Below, piece after piece: positions 20,315 to 29,737 of a stretch of 64,000 bases of DNA. Source of the DNA: Bacteroidota bacterium (lineage in GTDB: Bacteria > Bacteroidota > Bacteroidia > Chitinophagales > Chitinophagaceae); contig VGGR01000003.1 in NCBI GenBank assembly GCA_016868585.1, forward strand, positions 62,001-126,000, read 5' to 3'. Numbering within the stretch: position 1 is the first letter of the stretch; every line of letters begins with the position of its first letter. Below the pieces are notes generated by a model that made no database searches, was not told the origin of the DNA, and worked only from the letters and a program-made list of their open reading frames with translations. Both the position numbers and the translations under genes were made by a program.

Positions 20315-20920
20315 ATGATGAAAAAAGCTTTGATACTTACTTCCATGATTGGTCTGTTAGTGGTAACAATCGGATGTAATGAAGTGCGAAGAGATACTGG
20401 AAAAGTGTATATGCCAGATATGTCTTACAGCCGTGCGTTAGAAACGTACTCCTCTACGGAGGCATTGACACAGGCCGGTATTCACTACAATGCACGTCCT
20501 GTAGAAGGTACTATTGCACGTGGTGCAATGGGTTCTTATCCTTTTAAAAATGATTCTGCAGGTTATGCACGCTCAGCTGTGGTTAAAAATCCATTGGATG
20601 TAGCTGCTGTTGACATGAAGGAAGCGGAGCGTATTTACTTAATCAATTGTGGTATTTGTCATGGCACAAAATTGGATGGGAATGGTCCCCTGTGGAAGGG
20701 TGGCGACGGACCTTATCCGGCTGCTCCCCGTAATTTGATTACAGATCCCCTTGCAACCACTCTGGCGGAGGGTACTATGTTTCACTCAATCACCTATGGT
20801 AAAAACCTGATGGGTGGCTACGGTTCTCAGTTAAGCACCAAGCAGCGCTGGGAAATTGTTGCCTACATCAAAGTAAAACAGGCCGAAGCAGCAGCTCCTG
20901 CAACAGCCGCAGTTAACTAA
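20315..20920 (+). CDS. actE: Alternative complex III subunit ActE (monoheme cytochrome c lipoprotein)
   Basis: Lipobox-like LLVVTIGCNEV, single CGICH heme motif, C-terminal MGGYGSQLSTKQRWEIVAYIK. Confidence 0.92.
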   Translation: MMKKALILTSMIGLLVVTIGCNEVRRDTGKVYMPDMSYSRALETYSSTEALTQAGIHYNARPVEGTIARGAMGSYPFKNDSAGYARSAVVKNPLDVAAVDMKEAERIYLINCGICHGTKLDGNGPLWKGGDGPYPAAPRNLITDPLATTLAEGTMFHSITYGKNLMGGYGSQLSTKQRWEIVAYIKVKQAEAAAPATAAVN

Positions 20921-20950
20921 ACGAAATTCCTGCCTTTTAAAAATAGCAAG

Positions 20951-22180
20951 ATGTCAATCCGTTCAACTTTTACCGCTCCCAAAAATTACAATCCGGTCGC
21001 TTTATCGCTAATTGCGATTGGTGTACTTTCCATTATTGGTCTTTGGGTGACCAGTGGTTCCAGTACTGATCCTCAGGAACAAGCACGCTTCTGGGCTTCC
21101 TTATTGCAAAACAGTGTTTTCTTTTTGTTAGTGGTGAATGCATCTATGTTCTTTGTTTGTATCACTACCCTTGCTTGGGGTGGCTGGCAAATGTCTTTCC
21201 GTCGTGTACCGGAGGCTATTTCTGCAGTGGTTCCGGTTGTGGGCGTAATTTGTGCGGCTATTTTACTGGCTATTGTATTTGGGGACAATCATTCTATTTA
21301 TCATTGGACAGATGCTGAACATGTACAACATGATGCGGTCCTCAGTCATAAAAAAGGGTTCTTAAATAAAACCTTCTTTACGGTTGTAACTATTTTAACT
21401 GTTTTGCTTTGGTCTGCTCTTGGATGGAAAATGCGTCAGCTATCTCGCAGCATCGACAACGAACCATTGGCAACAATGGATGAACGTAAAAATTATATTT
21501 TTAAAAATACCGTTTGGGCGGCACTTTATATAGTGGTGTTCTCCCTGACTGTAATGTCTTCTTTGCCTTGGCTTTGGTTGATGAGTATCGATGCACACTG
21601 GTACAGCACCATGTATAGCTGGTACACCTTTGCCAGCACCTTTGTATCTGGTGTTGCGCTTATTGCGTTGTTTGTTGTGTTCTTAAAAAACAATGGGTAT
21701 CTGGAATACACCAATGATGAACACGTACATGATCTGGGTAAGTTTATGTTTGCCTTTTCCGTGTTTTGGACTTATCTCTGGTTTTCGCAGTTTATGTTGA
21801 TTTGGTATGCAAACATACCTGAAGAGACTATCTATTTTCAACCACGGGCACATGGCCTATACAAAGGAATTTTCTGGATGATGTTCATCATCAACTTCAT
21901 TGCACCGCTCTTGATTTTGATGCGCCGTAGTGCAAAGCGTAACTATGGTACCATCACGTTCATGGCGTTGGTAATTATTTTCGGACATTGGTTAGATTTT
22001 TATCAAATGGTATTTCCGGCTGTTTCGCCTGATAAGGTTCCAAACATTATTTATGACTTAGGGGTAGCACTTGGATTTGTGGGTTTGATCATGTACTTCA
22101 CTGGTCGTGCATTGGCAAAAGCACCTTTATTAGCCCGGAATCATCCATTTGTGAAAGAAAGTTTGATACATTATACCTGA
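20951..22180 (+). CDS. actF: Alternative complex III subunit ActF (NrfD-like membrane subunit)
   Basis: Polytopic protein in cluster position; YFQPRAHGLYKGIFWMMFIINFIAPLLILMRR. Confidence 0.9.
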   Translation: MSIRSTFTAPKNYNPVALSLIAIGVLSIIGLWVTSGSSTDPQEQARFWASLLQNSVFFLLVVNASMFFVCITTLAWGGWQMSFRRVPEAISAVVPVVGVICAAILLAIVFGDNHSIYHWTDAEHVQHDAVLSHKKGFLNKTFFTVVTILTVLLWSALGWKMRQLSRSIDNEPLATMDERKNYIFKNTVWAALYIVVFSLTVMSSLPWLWLMSIDAHWYSTMYSWYTFASTFVSGVALIALFVVFLKNNGYLEYTNDEHVHDLGKFMFAFSVFWTYLWFSQFMLIWYANIPEETIYFQPRAHGLYKGIFWMMFIINFIAPLLILMRRSAKRNYGTITFMALVIIFGHWLDFYQMVFPAVSPDKVPNIIYDLGVALGFVGLIMYFTGRALAKAPLLARNHPFVKESLIHYT

Positions 22181-22242
22181 TTTTTTGACAATTGATTGTG
22201 AATTCAATTTGAAAACTGAACTTAAAAGCTGATAGATAAATT

Positions 22243-23286
22243 ATGCAGACATTACTTATCTCCGCCATTCTTATTCTCTTTCTGGTAGTTATTTTCCAGA
22301 TCGCAAAGGCCAGTGAGTATGTGGCTATGATTCGTGGATACGAAAATGCACGTAAACAAAGTAACAAGATCAATGCTTTTTTATTACTGGTTTTTCTGGT
22401 AGTGGGATTGATTGGCGTTTATTATTGCAACGAATTATTGAAGGATAAAATCTTAGGAGAACCCGCTTCTAATCATGGCGTATTGGTGGACCGCATGCTT
22501 TACATTACACTGGGTATCACCATTGTAGTTTTTTTGACTACACAGATCGCGCTATTTTGGTTTGCTTATAAATACCAGGAATCAGATAATCGCAAAGCTT
22601 TTTACTATCCACATAACAATACGCTTGAACTTATTTGGACTGTAATCCCTGCAATTGCACTTTCCGTGCTGGTTGGATTTGGTATTTTTTATTGGTTCAA
22701 GATCACAGGACTTACTCCTAAGGATGCCATGGTGGTGGAAGTGGTAGGGAAGCAGTTTGGTTGGGAGTTTCGCTATCCGGGAGCGGATGGCATTTTAGGG
22801 AAGAAGTATTTTAAAAAAATAGACCCGGCCAATAATAATCCTGTAGGCCAATTATGGGAAGACCCTGCTAACCACGATGATGTTTTCGTAGAACAGGAAA
22901 TGCATCTGGTTGTGGGGAAACCCGTTCAATTGGTCATTGGTGCTAAGGATGTGATTCATAGTGTGGGATTAGTTCATTTTAGGATGAAGATGGATGCTGT
23001 ACCCGGTACGCCTACTACCATGTGGTTCACTCCCAAATTCACCACTAAAGAAATGAAAGCAAAAACAGGGAATCCTGATTTTGTATATGAAATTTCTTGT
23101 GATCAACTGTGTGGGAAGGGTCACTGGAGTATGCGCGGAATAATTGTAGTAGAAACGCAGGAGGAATTTGATGCCTGGGTAGCTTCTAAAACGCCGCAAT
23201 ACCTGGTAGCAAATCCTGATAAGGATCCTGCCCGACAAATGGAAAACACAAATGCAGCCCCCTTGACCGGTGCTATCATTAGGTAA
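22243..23286 (+). CDS. Cytochrome c oxidase subunit II
   Basis: Two TMs; CuA site SCDQLCGKGHWSM; WTVIPAIALSVLVG. No CxxCH, so not a caa3-type fusion. Confidence 0.95.
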   Translation: MQTLLISAILILFLVVIFQIAKASEYVAMIRGYENARKQSNKINAFLLLVFLVVGLIGVYYCNELLKDKILGEPASNHGVLVDRMLYITLGITIVVFLTTQIALFWFAYKYQESDNRKAFYYPHNNTLELIWTVIPAIALSVLVGFGIFYWFKITGLTPKDAMVVEVVGKQFGWEFRYPGADGILGKKYFKKIDPANNNPVGQLWEDPANHDDVFVEQEMHLVVGKPVQLVIGAKDVIHSVGLVHFRMKMDAVPGTPTTMWFTPKFTTKEMKAKTGNPDFVYEISCDQLCGKGHWSMRGIIVVETQEEFDAWVASKTPQYLVANPDKDPARQMENTNAAPLTGAIIR

Positions 23287-23318
23287 TTATTTTTTGTATT
23301 CGAAAAAATCGAAGAGTC

Positions 23319-25124
23319 ATGAGTGAAACAACAACAGTACACATAGCTGATGCTAAGCATGCAACAACCCATCATGGGGAACATGGCCACCATCAGCAGT
23401 CCTTCATTTCGAAGTACATCTTCAGTATGGACCACAAGACAATCGGTAAACAATTTCTGATCACAGGTATTGTTTGGGCGGTTATTGGTGGATTGTTCTC
23501 CGTGGTGTTTCGCTTGCAGCTGGGTTACCCGGATACTACTTTTCCCATTTTAGAAACGTTTTTTGGTAAGTGGGCTAAAGGAGGACAGATCCAGCCTGAA
23601 TTTTATTACAGTCTGGTAACTATGCACGGAACCATTCTGGTATTCTTTGTATTAACGGCCGGACTCAGTGGAACTTTCGCAAATATTCTTATTCCTCTTC
23701 AAATTGGTGCACGCGATATGGCGGCTCCATTTTTGAATATGCTTTCTTATTGGTTCTTTTTTATGGCAGGCATTGTTATGGTGGCCTCCATTTTTGTTCA
23801 AACAGGTCCTGCTTCTGGTGGTTGGACCATGTACCCTCCACTAAGTGCATTGCGTCAGGCAGGTGATGGGCAGAAAATTGGAACAGATCTATGGTTGATC
23901 AGCATGGCACTCTTTATAGTGTCCTCACTACTTGGAGGGCTAAACTATATCACTACCATCCTTAATATGCGCACCAAAGGTATGAGCATGACGCGCTTAC
24001 CGTTAACGATTTGGGCATTGTTTTTCACTGCAGTATTGGGCGTTTTATCATTCCCGGTATTGCTTTCAGGTGCTATTCTGCTTTTGTTTGATCGTAACTT
24101 AGGCACCAGTTTTTATTTAAGTGATATAGTGATCAATGGCGAAATACTCCCCAACGAAGGGGGTAGTGCTATTTTGTACCAGCACTTGTTCTGGTTCCTT
24201 GGTCACCCTGAAGTTTATATTATCTTGTTACCTGCAATGGGAATGGTTTCTGAAATCCTTTCAGTCAATAGCCGTAAGCCCATCTTTGGATACATGGCCA
24301 TGTTAGGCTCTCTATTTGCCATTACTATTCTTGCCTTCTTGGTTTGGGCACACCATATGTTTGTATCAGGATTGAATCCATTCCTGGGATCTGTATTCGT
24401 TTTGTTAACACTGTTGATTGCGGTACCTTCTGCTATTAAAGTGTTCAACTGGTTAACAACTATTTGGAGAGGAAATATTCGTTTCACTCCAGCTGCATTA
24501 TTTGCAATTGGATTTGTGAGTTTGTTTATTTCTGGGGGTTTAACTGGGATTTTCCTGGGTAACACCACTATTGATATTCATTTGCACGATACCATGTTTG
24601 TAGTAGCCCACTTCCATATAGTAATGGGTGTGGCCTCCATGTTTGGCATGTTCGCGGGTGTTTACCATTGGTTCCCAAAAATGTATGGGCGCTACTTGAA
24701 CCATACACTGGGATATATCCATTTCTGGGTTACGATTGTGGGTGCGTATTTAACTTTCTGGCCCATGCACTATCAAGGACTTGCGGGTGTGCCACGCCGT
24801 TATTTGGATAAGGGTGGTTGGGTAAACTTCAATCAGTTTGGTGAATTGGATAAGTTTATCACCGCAGTTTCTATCATTATTTTTGTTACACAATTTGTTT
24901 TTATCATTAATTTCTTTTACTCAATCTATAAAGGAAGAAAAGTACGAACTGCAAATCCATGGGGTGCCAACACACTCGAGTGGACTACACCGATCAATCC
25001 GGGACATGGTAACTGGGAGGGCGATATCCCCGAAGTTCACCGTTGGCCTTATGATTACGGAAAGGATGGGCGTGAGTTTATTCCTCAAACCGAACCTGTA
25101 GGTGCGAGCGAAAGCAAACATTGA
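23319..25124 (+). CDS. Cytochrome c oxidase subunit I (A-type heme-copper oxidase)
   Basis: HLFWFLGHPEVYIILLPAMG, WAHHMFVSG, HDTMFVVAHFHIVMG. Confidence 0.97.
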   Translation: MSETTTVHIADAKHATTHHGEHGHHQQSFISKYIFSMDHKTIGKQFLITGIVWAVIGGLFSVVFRLQLGYPDTTFPILETFFGKWAKGGQIQPEFYYSLVTMHGTILVFFVLTAGLSGTFANILIPLQIGARDMAAPFLNMLSYWFFFMAGIVMVASIFVQTGPASGGWTMYPPLSALRQAGDGQKIGTDLWLISMALFIVSSLLGGLNYITTILNMRTKGMSMTRLPLTIWALFFTAVLGVLSFPVLLSGAILLLFDRNLGTSFYLSDIVINGEILPNEGGSAILYQHLFWFLGHPEVYIILLPAMGMVSEILSVNSRKPIFGYMAMLGSLFAITILAFLVWAHHMFVSGLNPFLGSVFVLLTLLIAVPSAIKVFNWLTTIWRGNIRFTPAALFAIGFVSLFISGGLTGIFLGNTTIDIHLHDTMFVVAHFHIVMGVASMFGMFAGVYHWFPKMYGRYLNHTLGYIHFWVTIVGAYLTFWPMHYQGLAGVPRRYLDKGGWVNFNQFGELDKFITAVSIIIFVTQFVFIINFFYSIYKGRKVRTANPWGANTLEWTTPINPGHGNWEGDIPEVHRWPYDYGKDGREFIPQTEPVGASESKH

Positions 25125-25182
25125 GATAAGCTGTTAAGCTTAACAATGGTTGATTGAAATTGTTTGAAATGCGGAGGCGCCG

Positions 25183-26064
25183 ATGAAAGTGAAAGATTAT
25201 TTGATGTTAATGAAGCCTTCGCTGAGTATCATGGTGGTGTTCAGCAGTATCATTGCTTACTTGCTGTCACCCCAGGTGGTTGAATACAACTGGCTGATGA
25301 TACTCGAGCTCTTTATAAGTGGGGGGCTAATTACAGGCAGTGCCAACGCAATTAACCAGGTGGTGGAGCGTGACACAGATGCGAAGATGAAAAGAACCGC
25401 CCATCGACCTGTTGCCGCAGGCCGCATGACTCCTGGGGAGGGTTGGCTTTTTGCAATCGTTACCGGAATTATTGGAGTTGTACTATTGGGGTATTGGTTC
25501 AATTGGATGGCTGCATCGCTTGGGGCATTCAGTTTGTTCCTTTATGCGTTCATTTATACACCGCTAAAGAAAATCAATTCTATAGCAGTGTTAATGGGCG
25601 CCGTTCCCGGAGCATTGCCTTGTTTGATTGGTTGGGTAGCCGGAGACGATCGGTTTTCGTTGGGGGGTTGGGTTTTATTTGCCTTTCAGTTCTTTTGGCA
25701 ATTTCCCCATTTTTGGGCTATTGCCTGGGTGGCGCATGAGGACTACAGTTCCGTGGGGTTCAAATTACTTCCCTCTGAACAAGGTCCTACGCGGTTTACC
25801 GCTCTGCAAACAGTTCTTTATTCGTTGTTATTGGTACCAGTGACGCTGTTACCCTTTTTTACCGGGATGTCTACTTACCAAGACGCTGCCGGTAGAATTA
25901 GTGTTGCAGTAGTCATTTTTGCCAATCTGTTTATGATAGCACGATCGGTTCGTCTTTATCAAACGATGGAGGTAAAAGCGGCACGTGCCGTTATGTTTGG
26001 AAGCTACTTGTACTTGCCGCTGATTTTGTTGGCCCTATTGCTGAGCAAAACAGTGCAGACATGA
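25183..26064 (+). CDS. ctaB: Protoheme IX farnesyltransferase (heme O synthase)
   Basis: SANAINQVVERDTDAKMKRTAHRPVAAGRM, GAVPGALPCLIGWVAGD. Confidence 0.95.
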   Translation: MKVKDYLMLMKPSLSIMVVFSSIIAYLLSPQVVEYNWLMILELFISGGLITGSANAINQVVERDTDAKMKRTAHRPVAAGRMTPGEGWLFAIVTGIIGVVLLGYWFNWMAASLGAFSLFLYAFIYTPLKKINSIAVLMGAVPGALPCLIGWVAGDDRFSLGGWVLFAFQFFWQFPHFWAIAWVAHEDYSSVGFKLLPSEQGPTRFTALQTVLYSLLLVPVTLLPFFTGMSTYQDAAGRISVAVVIFANLFMIARSVRLYQTMEVKAARAVMFGSYLYLPLILLALLLSKTVQT

Positions 26065-26645
26065 TCAAGAAAATTGAAATGGTGAATAACGCTACTACAA
26101 AAAAAATGCATCCCCACAAATTTATTCTGTGGGTGGCCATGGGCAGTCTGATCATGATGTTTGCCGGATTGACCAGCGCATTTATTGTAAAAAGCAGCCA
26201 AACAGGGTGGAAGCCAGTTACATTGCCCTCGGTATTTTGGGCCTCTACTATTGTGATCTTATTAAGTAGTGGCACCATTTTCCTGGCCTTGCGTTCTTTC
26301 AAAGAAAGAAATATAACAGGTTACCGATTGCTGATGATTGCAACGCTGTTATTAGGGGCTGCATTTATTGGTTTGCAATGGGTGGGCTTTGAAAAACTCT
26401 GGGACCAACAAATCACTTTTAAGGGGTCTGGCGCAGGGCAGTTCCTATATGTGATTTTTGGTTTTCATGCCCTGCACGTTGCAGGGGGTATCCTGGCCTT
26501 ATTGGTATTGGTAACAAAAACTTTTGTAGAGGAGGTAAAAATTTATAGTTCGGTTCCGACTGAAATTGCCGTAACATATTGGCATTTTGTAGATTTATTG
26601 TGGATCTACTTGTTAATATTTTTCTTGGTATTTGGCCAGCGCTGA
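26061..26645 (+). CDS. Heme-copper oxidase subunit III-type protein (short paralogue)
   Basis: IFGFHALHVAGGILALLVLV and YWHFVDLLWIYLLIFFLVF; ATGA overlap with ctaB. Confidence 0.9.
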   Translation: MIKKIEMVNNATTKKMHPHKFILWVAMGSLIMMFAGLTSAFIVKSSQTGWKPVTLPSVFWASTIVILLSSGTIFLALRSFKERNITGYRLLMIATLLLGAAFIGLQWVGFEKLWDQQITFKGSGAGQFLYVIFGFHALHVAGGILALLVLVTKTFVEEVKIYSSVPTEIAVTYWHFVDLLWIYLLIFFLVFGQR

Positions 26646-26680
26646 ACCGATGATTAAAACATAACGTTTAATTTCGAGAT

Positions 26681-27562
26681 ATGACAACGACTGCAACTGT
26701 GCAACAAACAAAATGGTGGACGGGAGGTAAAAGCCCCTTTAACATGGAGTATGGAAAACTCATGATGTGGTATTTTCTTATGAGTGACACCTTCACGTTC
26801 GGCGCCTTCCTGATCTCCTATGGTTCCATTCGCTTCAGTCAAAATTTTTGGCCCGACCCTAACGTGGTTTTTAACGCCTTTCCGGGAGCGGGTCATGCAA
26901 ATTTGCCTTTGGCATTTGTGAGCGTTATGACGTTTATCCTGATCATTTCTTCTGTTACCATGGTATTGGCGGTACATGCAGGGCATAACAACGATAAGCA
27001 AGGGGTGGTCAAATGGTTGTTCTGGACAATCATTGGCGGAGCCGCCTTCCTGGGTTGTCAGGCTTGGGAATGGCACCACTTGATTACAGGCGAACATGCA
27101 ATATTGGTAAACGGCCAGCTGGATATCGTAGGGCAAACAACACGCATCAACCCCTGGGGCAGATTAGCCGCTCAAGCTGATATTGCTACAGCTATCCAAA
27201 ACACACCTCGTGAAATGCTGATCCGCTTAGCTGAGATGGGCGGGCATGAACATGCGGGAGCAACGCACATTAATTTTGCATCTCTCCCTGACACCGAATT
27301 AATTAAAGCAATCGATATAGAAGGATTACATATTCGTGAAAATGGTCCCGTAGCCTTTGGTGGTTATTTCTTTGGCATTACCGGATTTCATGGTTTTCAC
27401 GTTTTCTCCGGTGTAATTATAAATATCACCATGTTGCTCATGACGCAAAAAGATGTGTTTGCTCGTCGTGGCCATTATCTCATGATTGAAAAAGCCGGAT
27501 TATACTGGCACTTTGTAGATCTGGTATGGGTATTTGTATTCTTATGTTTTTATTTGATTTAA
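26681..27562 (+). CDS. Heme-copper oxidase subunit III-type protein (long paralogue with hydrophilic insertion)
   Basis: ITGFHGFHVFSGVIINITMLL and YWHFVDLVWVFVFLCFYLI; insertion roughly INPWGRLAAQADIA...HIRENGPVAFGG. Confidence 0.92.
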   Translation: MTTTATVQQTKWWTGGKSPFNMEYGKLMMWYFLMSDTFTFGAFLISYGSIRFSQNFWPDPNVVFNAFPGAGHANLPLAFVSVMTFILIISSVTMVLAVHAGHNNDKQGVVKWLFWTIIGGAAFLGCQAWEWHHLITGEHAILVNGQLDIVGQTTRINPWGRLAAQADIATAIQNTPREMLIRLAEMGGHEHAGATHINFASLPDTELIKAIDIEGLHIRENGPVAFGGYFFGITGFHGFHVFSGVIINITMLLMTQKDVFARRGHYLMIEKAGLYWHFVDLVWVFVFLCFYLI

Positions 27563-27592
27563 ACGAATTTTAGTAACCGAAATTGAATTGAT

Positions 27593-28006
27593 ATGCAACA
27601 TCCTGCATTTGAAGAAGTAACTTTTCATCATCATTCCGACGATGTAACGTTTAAAAAGAAAGTAAAGAATACTACCATTCTGCTTTCCGTGATTACCGTC
27701 GTTGAGTTAATAATCGGGTTGACCATTTACAACATTCACAAAGGGGATGCACCCAACGCATTATTGGTGTTGATGTTCAAAGGAATGGTTTGTATCCTGA
27801 CCTCGGCCAAAGCGTATTATATTGTTTCTGTTTTTATGCACTTAGGCGATGAAATTCGCAATGTGATCATGACCATAGTGGTGCCCTTGTTGCTATTTAT
27901 TTGGTTTATTACTGCTTTTATCTGGGATGGCAACTCCTACAAGAACCTGCGCAATAGATACGATGCGCATTACAAGGAGAAATCGGTAATACCCGCTAAA
28001 CACTAG
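27593..28006 (+). CDS. Cytochrome c oxidase subunit IV-like membrane protein
   Basis: Three-TM small protein in cox cluster position; VSVFMHLGDEIRNVIMTIVVPLLLFIWFITAFIWDG. Confidence 0.85.
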   Translation: MQHPAFEEVTFHHHSDDVTFKKKVKNTTILLSVITVVELIIGLTIYNIHKGDAPNALLVLMFKGMVCILTSAKAYYIVSVFMHLGDEIRNVIMTIVVPLLLFIWFITAFIWDGNSYKNLRNRYDAHYKEKSVIPAKH

Positions 28007-28035
28007 GCCTGAATAAAACTGCGATATACGGAATA

Positions 28036-28809
28036 TTGATAGCGTTGATTGTTCCACTACTTTCTTATTGGATCGTAGAGGTAAACAGTCATGATGCCAT
28101 AATGCTACCCCGGCATTACTTTCCAGACTCAATTTATCAAACCACTAAACGTGGGAAGAAAATAACTGATACAGCCTGGCACCGCTTAGCCGACTTTTCA
28201 TTTCAAAATCAGCTGGGAAACAAAGTGGGCTGGCAGGAGCTTCAGGGGAAAATTATTATTGCTGACTTCTTTTTTACCCGCTGTCCTACTATTTGTCCTG
28301 GCATGACACAGAATATGAAGCGTTTGGCAGAAACTATTCATAATGGAAAAAGAGTAGGGGATCGTACCAACCGGGATATTCATTTTCTTTCATTTAGTAT
28401 AGATCCGGAGAGAGATAGTCTTGCCCGTCTGCAATATTGGGCCAATCGATTTCAGATTAATCCTGAAACCTGGTGGTTGTTAACCGGCGATAAAAAACAG
28501 ATTTATACCTTGGCTTTAGAAGAGATGAAATTGGGCCTACAAGACGGAGAAAATGTAGATACAAATTTTATTCATAGCGATAAGTTTGTATTGATTGATG
28601 CAAACCGTCAGGTGCGCGGCTACTATAGTGGTTTAGACCCTGAAGAGTTATCCCAGCTGCAGCGAGATATTATTTTGCTCACCATGGAAAAAAATCCCAA
28701 CCGAAGAAGTTTCTTTGAAGGAAAGTTACTGGTGATGGCCATTTCATTTTTACTAGCTATCCTGGGTGTGTTTTTATTGATGGCGGTATTAAAGAAAAAT
28801 AATTCATAG
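28036..28809 (+). CDS. SCO1/SenC family copper chaperone
   Basis: IIADFFFTRCPTICPGMTQNM (CxxxC), IHSDKFVLIDANRQVRGYYSG. ORF start is TTG 28036; in-frame CTG at 28009 is an alternative. Confidence 0.92.
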   Translation: MIALIVPLLSYWIVEVNSHDAIMLPRHYFPDSIYQTTKRGKKITDTAWHRLADFSFQNQLGNKVGWQELQGKIIIADFFFTRCPTICPGMTQNMKRLAETIHNGKRVGDRTNRDIHFLSFSIDPERDSLARLQYWANRFQINPETWWLLTGDKKQIYTLALEEMKLGLQDGENVDTNFIHSDKFVLIDANRQVRGYYSGLDPEELSQLQRDIILLTMEKNPNRRSFFEGKLLVMAISFLLAILGVFLLMAVLKKNNS

Positions 28810-28812
28810 CAT

Positions 28813-29355
28813 ATGCTTCAGCCCTTTTTGCAAAAAAACGACAAGTTGGCCAGCCGCTTGATCATTGCTTTCTCTTTGATGGTTTTTACTGCTGTTGTAG
28901 TATTAGGAAAAATAAAACTAGACGTTGATCTTGGGTTTGATGTACATGTTTTTGCTGCTGCCAATGCGTTTATCAATGGTACGGTGGCTATTCTTTTACT
29001 GGCAGCTTTATGGGCCGTGAAGCGGAAGCAGTATATCCTCCACCGTAATTTTATGATGACTGCGCTTTTATTGTCAGTGGTATTTCTACTGAGCTATATT
29101 GCCCATCATTTATTAGCAGGGGAAACTGGTTTTGGCGGAAGCGGCACATTAAAAACCGTTTACTACATTATTCTCTTTACACATATCCCCCTGGCAGGAT
29201 TGATCCTTCCGTTTATATTATTCACCGCCTATCGCGCATTGACCAGCGAATGGGAGGTTCACAAAAAATTGGCTAAAATAACTTGGCCTTTTTGGTTTTA
29301 TGTAGCAGTAACGGGCGTGTTGGTGTACTGGCTAATTAGCCCTTACTATCAGTGA
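28813..29355 (+). CDS. DUF420 membrane protein
   Basis: Polytopic; HRNFMMTALLLSVVFLLSYIAHH and THIPLAGLILPFILFTAYRALTSEWEVHKKLAKITWPFWFYVAVTGVLVYWL, a DUF420 pattern. Confidence 0.88.
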   Translation: MLQPFLQKNDKLASRLIIAFSLMVFTAVVVLGKIKLDVDLGFDVHVFAAANAFINGTVAILLLAALWAVKRKQYILHRNFMMTALLLSVVFLLSYIAHHLLAGETGFGGSGTLKTVYYIILFTHIPLAGLILPFILFTAYRALTSEWEVHKKLAKITWPFWFYVAVTGVLVYWLISPYYQ

Positions 29356-29356
29356 C

Positions 29357-29737
29357 CTATAATTCCTTAAGTGGGTCCCAAAAGTGTTTTTCAAAATTGA
29401 TAATCTGATCGTTGATCACCTTGATATTTTCTTTTTCAAGCTGTTCTTGCATTTGAGTAGGGGAGGAAAAATGATTTTTCCCTGACAACTGTCCCATGCT
29501 GTTTACCACTCGGTGAGCGGGCACCACAGGATTTTGTCCATGGCTGCTATTCATAGCCCAGCCAACCATTCTGGCTCCTGACTTAACGCCTAATACAGCA
29601 GCAATGGCCCCATACGAAGTAACACGACCCTTTGGGATTTGACGTACCAGATCCCATACCTGATTAAAGAAATCATTTTCAGGCTTGCCAGAGGGTAAAA
29701 CCTTATTCAGTGATTGCTTATACTTTGATCCCCTCAT
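29357..29737 (-). CDS. MGMT-family alkyltransferase-like (Atl-type) DNA-binding protein
   Basis: QIPKGRVTSYGAIAAVLG, VGWAMNSS, VVPAHRVVNSMGQLSGK; PAHR in place of catalytic PCHR. Confidence 0.9.
   Translation of the reverse strand: MRGSKYKQSLNKVLPSGKPENDFFNQVWDLVRQIPKGRVTSYGAIAAVLGVKSGARMVGWAMNSSHGQNPVVPAHRVVNSMGQLSGKNHFSSPTQMQEQLEKENIKVINDQIINFEKHFWDPLKEL

Noticed and set aside
26654-27136. 160-aa minus-strand ORF antisense to subunit III
   Set aside because: Shadow ORF of a well-supported membrane protein gene; no family resemblance.
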